Both the position numbers and the translations under genes were made by a program. From NCBI GenBank assembly GCA_018713375.1, contig DVOV01000226.1, positions 1 through 16,431 on the forward strand: a stretch of 16,431 nucleotides of DNA. The letters run 5' to 3'. The number at the start of each line of letters is the position of its first letter. Position 1 is the first letter of the stretch. The notes under the pieces are model-generated. The model was given only the letters and a program-made list of their open reading frames with translations. It ran no database searches and was not told the origin of the DNA. Below, piece after piece: positions 13,739 through 16,431 of this stretch. Origin of the DNA: Candidatus Scatomorpha stercorigallinarum (GTDB lineage Bacteria > Bacillota_A > Clostridia > Oscillospirales > Oscillospiraceae).

Positions 13739-16047
13739 ATGCGCTCGTCCACCCGCACGGCCAGGACGGTCATGTCGTCGCTGTTGCCGTATTCGTCCGC
13801 CGCCCGCCGCAGCACCGCGCGGGCCAGCGCCTTCACGTCCGGCTCCTCCGCCTCGCGCAGCATGTCCAGCAGCCAGCCGTCGTCCAGCCCCGGCGCAACG
13901 CCGTCGGAGGCCACGAGGGCAAGGCTGCCCGGCTTCAGGCGCATACGCACCGTGTCCGGCGACGCGCCCGCGCCCGTCATGCCCGCCGCCAGGCTCTCGC
14001 CGGCGATGCGCCGCACGCTCTTGCCCGTTTTCACATAGGAGGGCGCCGCGCCGTATTTGTAGAAGCAGGTCTCGCCCGTGAAGAGGTCCACGCACATCAG
14101 ATCCGCCGTGGCGAAGCCCCACTCCTCCCCGTTGCGCAGCAGCATCACGGAGTTGAGTATCTTCATCGCCGCCGCGCCGTCCACGCCCGAGCGCAGGAAG
14201 CGCTCGAGTATGGCCACGGCCTCGCCGCTGTCCTCGGCGGCCTCGCTGCCCGCGCCCATGCCGTCGGAGAGTATCACGCAGAGCACGCCGCCGTCGGTCT
14301 TGAAATAGGTCCCCTTGTCGCCGTTCACGCTCTCGCCGCGCTTTTTCATGGCCGCGATGCCCACGGAGACGGTCAGCGGCTCCGCCTCCAGCAGCGTCAG
14401 CCGCCCCTCCCCGCCGCCGGATGTGCGGCAGAGCCGCACGCCCAGCACGGCGGAGAGCTTGTCCAGATAGGCCGGGTCCTTCGTCAGCGCGCCCAGGCGT
14501 CCGGACTCGACGACGGCCCGCAGCCGCCCGCCCCCGTCGCGGAACACGGCGGCGTCCGCCTCGATGTCCAGCGAGCGCAGATAGCGCATCAGCCGCCGCT
14601 CCGCGAGCGGGTCGGCGCCGTTCACGCTGCCGATCTCCCGCGCCACGCCGGCGAGGATCTCCGCGAAGTCCTCATACTGCGCCCAGGCCGCCGCGCGGCT
14701 CTCCGCCAGATAGCTGCGGTACTGCCGGCGGAAGGCCAGCGCGCGCAGCTCGGCGTTCACGGCGGCGACGAACTGCGGCAGGGCCAGGCAGCGGCGGCGG
14801 AACCACTCCGGTATGTCCTCTTCCTCCAGCGCGCCGCGCGCCGCCATCGCCTCTGTGGCGGAGTTGAGGGCGTCCAGCGTCTCCATATAGCCCTTCGTCC
14901 AGCACTCGCCGCGCTTTTTGCACTTTACGCAGGAGACGTCCGCCGCGCGGTCGAAAACGCGGGCGATGTCGTTGTCGTTGCCGTCGGCAGTGTTGCGCCG
15001 CACGACCTCGCAGACGTCGCCGTAGGCCCGGGCGATGCCTTCCACGCGCCGCGCCGCGTAGCGCCGCAGGCCGCTCTCGCCCATGCCGGGGGCCATCGGC
15101 TGCAAGAGCGAGCTCAGCCGGGCCAGCGCCGCCGGCGGTATCAGCATGAACACCACGGAAGCGGCGAACACCTCAAATAGCGCGCCCAGCTGCGGCGTCC
15201 AGCGCCAGCAGCAGGCCGCGCAGAGCGCGTCGGCCAGTATGAAGGCTATCAGGAACGTCAGCCGCCCGTAGCGCGCGAACACCCCCGAAACCAGCCCGGC
15301 AAAGGCATAGGCCATGGTGAAGAACGGCTCCGCGCCACCGGCGGCGTCCATCGCCAGGCCGAAGGCCGTGCCCACCGCCGCGCCGGCCATGCTGCCGCCC
15401 TTGAGCGAGCTCGTCATCACCAGCAGCAGCGCGATCACCCGCCCCAGGGACACCGTGCCCGCGATGTGTACGCGCGCCAGGGCCGTCAGCGCGCAGGCCG
15501 CCAGCACGGCCACCGCCGCTTCGCGCCGGCGCTCGGAGCCCTCCGTCTGCCGCTCGCGCGCGCTCAGCGCCTCGCGGAAGAAAAACGCCGCCGCGCCCGA
15601 GAGCAGCGACTCGATGAGCACCTCCGCCGCCACGCCGACGTCGCCCATCCCGCCGGCCAGCCGCCCCAGCGCGCCCGTGGCCGCCGTCACGGCAAAGGCG
15701 GAGCAGGGCGCGATCCAGGGCGAGGTCTCCATGCGCTCCTCGCCGATGATGAAGCTGAGCGTGAAGGCCAGCACGCAGGCCGCCGCATAGCGTATGCCCC
15801 AGTCCAGCCCGCCCGTGGCCAGATAGCCCAGGCAGGCCCCCGACAGCGCCCCCAGCCCGCCCAGGCCCGTCCCCGAATGGGCCACCAGCGCTGTGCCGAA
15901 GGGCGCCATGGTGCCGGCAAAGCGCCCCGCGGCCAGCAGGAAGCCCAGCAGGAAGCGCGCCATCGCCGGCGCCGCCGCGCGCAGCCACTCCCGCTGCCCG
16001 CCCTCCTCCGGGCGGCTGTTCTCCACGATATTTCCCCTGTCTGACAT
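13735..16047 (-). CDS. spoIIE: Stage II sporulation protein E, membrane PP2C-type serine phosphatase
   Basis: Dephosphorylates the anti-anti-sigma factor SpoIIAA, which frees sigma-F in the forespore; in Bacillus it also binds FtsZ at the polar septum. The start is set at the ATG at 16047 (770 aa; B. subtilis 827) by a GGAGG site 7 nt upstream; the frame stays open further, but only into repeat sequence. Residues about 25-310 hold roughly ten membrane segments. The central region has the cysteine motif CVKCKKRGECW (373-383). The C-terminal PP2C domain (about 555-770) shows SDGMGAG (594-600), DLMCVDLFTGE, ASDGV (D715) and NSDDMTV (755-761), keeping the metal-binding aspartates. The stop overlaps the next gene. 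Confidence 0.96.
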   Translation of the reverse strand: MSDRGNIVENSRPEEGGQREWLRAAAPAMARFLLGFLLAAGRFAGTMAPFGTALVAHSGTGLGGLGALSGACLGYLATGGLDWGIRYAAACVLAFTLSFIIGEERMETSPWIAPCSAFAVTAATGALGRLAGGMGDVGVAAEVLIESLLSGAAAFFFREALSARERQTEGSERRREAAVAVLAACALTALARVHIAGTVSLGRVIALLLVMTSSLKGGSMAGAAVGTAFGLAMDAAGGAEPFFTMAYAFAGLVSGVFARYGRLTFLIAFILADALCAACCWRWTPQLGALFEVFAASVVFMLIPPAALARLSSLLQPMAPGMGESGLRRYAARRVEGIARAYGDVCEVVRRNTADGNDNDIARVFDRAADVSCVKCKKRGECWTKGYMETLDALNSATEAMAARGALEEEDIPEWFRRRCLALPQFVAAVNAELRALAFRRQYRSYLAESRAAAWAQYEDFAEILAGVAREIGSVNGADPLAERRLMRYLRSLDIEADAAVFRDGGGRLRAVVESGRLGALTKDPAYLDKLSAVLGVRLCRTSGGGEGRLTLLEAEPLTVSVGIAAMKKRGESVNGDKGTYFKTDGGVLCVILSDGMGAGSEAAEDSGEAVAILERFLRSGVDGAAAMKILNSVMLLRNGEEWGFATADLMCVDLFTGETCFYKYGAAPSYVKTGKSVRRIAGESLAAGMTGAGASPDTVRMRLKPGSLALVASDGVAPGLDDGWLLDMLREAEEPDVKALARAVLRRAADEYGNSDDMTVLAVRVDERI

Positions 16048-16054
16048 TGCTTTT

Positions 16055-16059
16055 CCTCC
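16055..16059 (-). promoter_or_regulatory. spoIIE ribosome binding site that decides the start
   Basis: GGAGG on the minus strand lies 7 nt before the ATG at 16047. It settles the spoIIE start against longer in-frame options that run through the promoter and repeat copy C. Confidence 0.85.
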
Positions 16060-16077
16060 GCACATGAGTTTACATAA

Positions 16078-16113
16078 ATTATAGATATATTGCTTATGTA
16101 AAGTCTGTCGGAG
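16078..16113 (-). promoter_or_regulatory. Candidate Spo0A-activated promoter of spoIIE
   Basis: On the minus strand a perfect TATAAT (16083-16078) is preceded, after 22 nt, by CCGACA (16111-16106). No good -35 exists at 17 nt, where AGACTT stands. B. subtilis spoIIE and spoIIG use sigma-A with unusually long spacers of about 21-22 nt and need Spo0A. Overlapping the -35, TGTCGGA on the plus strand (16106-16112) matches the 0A-box core TGTCGAA at 6 of 7, and the wider 10-nt box at 7 of 10. The expected start near 16071 leaves a leader of about 24 nt that contains the ribosome site. Confidence 0.6.
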
Positions 16114-16166
16114 GCCGCTGTAGATAATTGGGTTTTTAGCCGCCACGGTGCTGCTTACAAGGGGAT

Positions 16167-16376
16167 GCAGGGATGGAGGCCCCTGCAAGACCCACGTGCC
16201 ACCCCATTTCTTTGGTCTTGCCCAAAGAAACGGGTGTGGCGCCCCAAAGAAAAACGCCCAGGCTGCGCCTGGAGGCAGATGCGCTGCGCGCCCCGCTGTT
16301 GGAAGCCTTTCGGTAGACCGGGGCACAGCCCATTGCCTCCTTATCGCAGCCTGGCTTCGCTTACGCTCGCGCCGCT
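16167..16376 (+). repeat. Dispersed intergenic mosaic repeat, copy C
   Basis: Located upstream of the spoIIE promoter. It has a degenerate GCAGGG/CCCTGC hairpin (16167-16172 with 16181-16186), the 61-nt core (16197-16257, identical to copy B), a CCAGGCTGCGCCTGG palindrome (16258-16272), the GTAGACC-type module (16313-16340), and a GGCTTCGCTT-A-CGCTCGCGCCGCT end (16353-16376) like 13270-13291. The palindrome with its GGAGGCA tail is also inverted against 16334-16354, so the middle can fold back on itself. It lacks the 63-nt module of copies A and B, showing that the modules are shuffled between copies. No coding frame in this 384-nt region is credible. Confidence 0.85.
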
Positions 16377-16391
16377 AACATGTTGATAATC

Positions 16392-16431
16392 GGCAGTGCC
16401 GCGAGCGAAGCGAAGCAATGCACGGACGGCC
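16392..16431 (-). repeat. Repeat copy D, inverted and cut by the window edge
   Basis: Positions 16395-16430 match 33-68 of copy A at 33 of 36 in the same orientation, so a fourth copy, inverted to copy C, starts here and continues outside the window. Its arm CGCGAGCGAAGCGAAGC (16400-16416) is complementary to 16354-16371 at the end of copy C except for one bulged base, giving a potential 17-bp stem across a 28-nt spacer. Confidence 0.65.

Noticed and set aside
16048..16326. 93-residue N-terminal extension of SpoIIE
   Set aside because: It runs through the promoter and repeat copy C, resembles the repeat-derived frames elsewhere, and a strong ribosome site supports the ATG at 16047.
1..16431. 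CRISPR array, tRNA, rRNA, insertion sequence or phage genes
   Set aside because: No regularly spaced repeats, no cloverleaf or rRNA-like stretch, and no transposase, integrase or phage protein were seen. The dispersed repeats are few, modular and unevenly spaced.

Overview
The window looks like chromosome of a high-GC, endospore-forming member of the Clostridia. The evidence is a PolC-type replicative polymerase (typical of Firmicutes), three early sporulation regulators (SpoIIGA, sigma-E, SpoIIE), the MEP isoprenoid pathway, and a Firmicutes-type pyrH-frr-uppS-cdsA-dxr-rseP-ispG-polC gene string. A gut-type lineage near the Oscillospirales is a guess from base composition and repeat style; no rRNA or marker here proves it.

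Layout. Positions 1-297 hold a dispersed repeat (copy A) beyond the end of polC. From 10396 down to 298 a tightly packed minus-strand operon runs pyrH, frr, uppS, cdsA, dxr, rseP, ispG, polC; five of its seven junctions overlap by 4 nt or lie 0-1 nt apart. Upstream, on the same strand and 70 nt away, is an EamA-family transporter (10467-11375). A short divergent promoter region (11376-11491) separates it from the plus-strand spoIIGA-sigE pair (11492-13060). Positions 13061-13453 hold repeat copy B and a probable bidirectional terminator. Converging from the right are spoIIE (13735-16047) and a small membrane-anchored protein gene overlapping its stop (13454-13738). Positions 16048-16431 hold the spoIIE promoter, repeat copy C and the start of an inverted copy D cut by the window edge.

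How the genes fit together. The long operon links pyrimidine nucleotide supply (PyrH), ribosome recycling (Frr), the undecaprenyl carrier for wall synthesis (IspG, Dxr, UppS), phospholipid precursor synthesis (CdsA), intramembrane proteolysis (RseP) and replication (PolC). The other half holds the switch of the first sporulation compartments: SpoIIE phosphatase activates sigma-F in the forespore, and SpoIIGA then cleaves pro-sigma-E in the mother cell. sigG does not follow sigE, and rpsB-tsf does not precede pyrH, so two usual neighbourhoods are broken here.

The most unusual content is a mosaic repeat family between operons. Its 61-nt core is identical in copies B and C and has one difference in copy A. 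It folds into a long stem, and the single difference falls on an unpaired, bulged base. I found no CRISPR array, transposase, phage gene, tRNA or rRNA, and no convincing undescribed multi-gene system.
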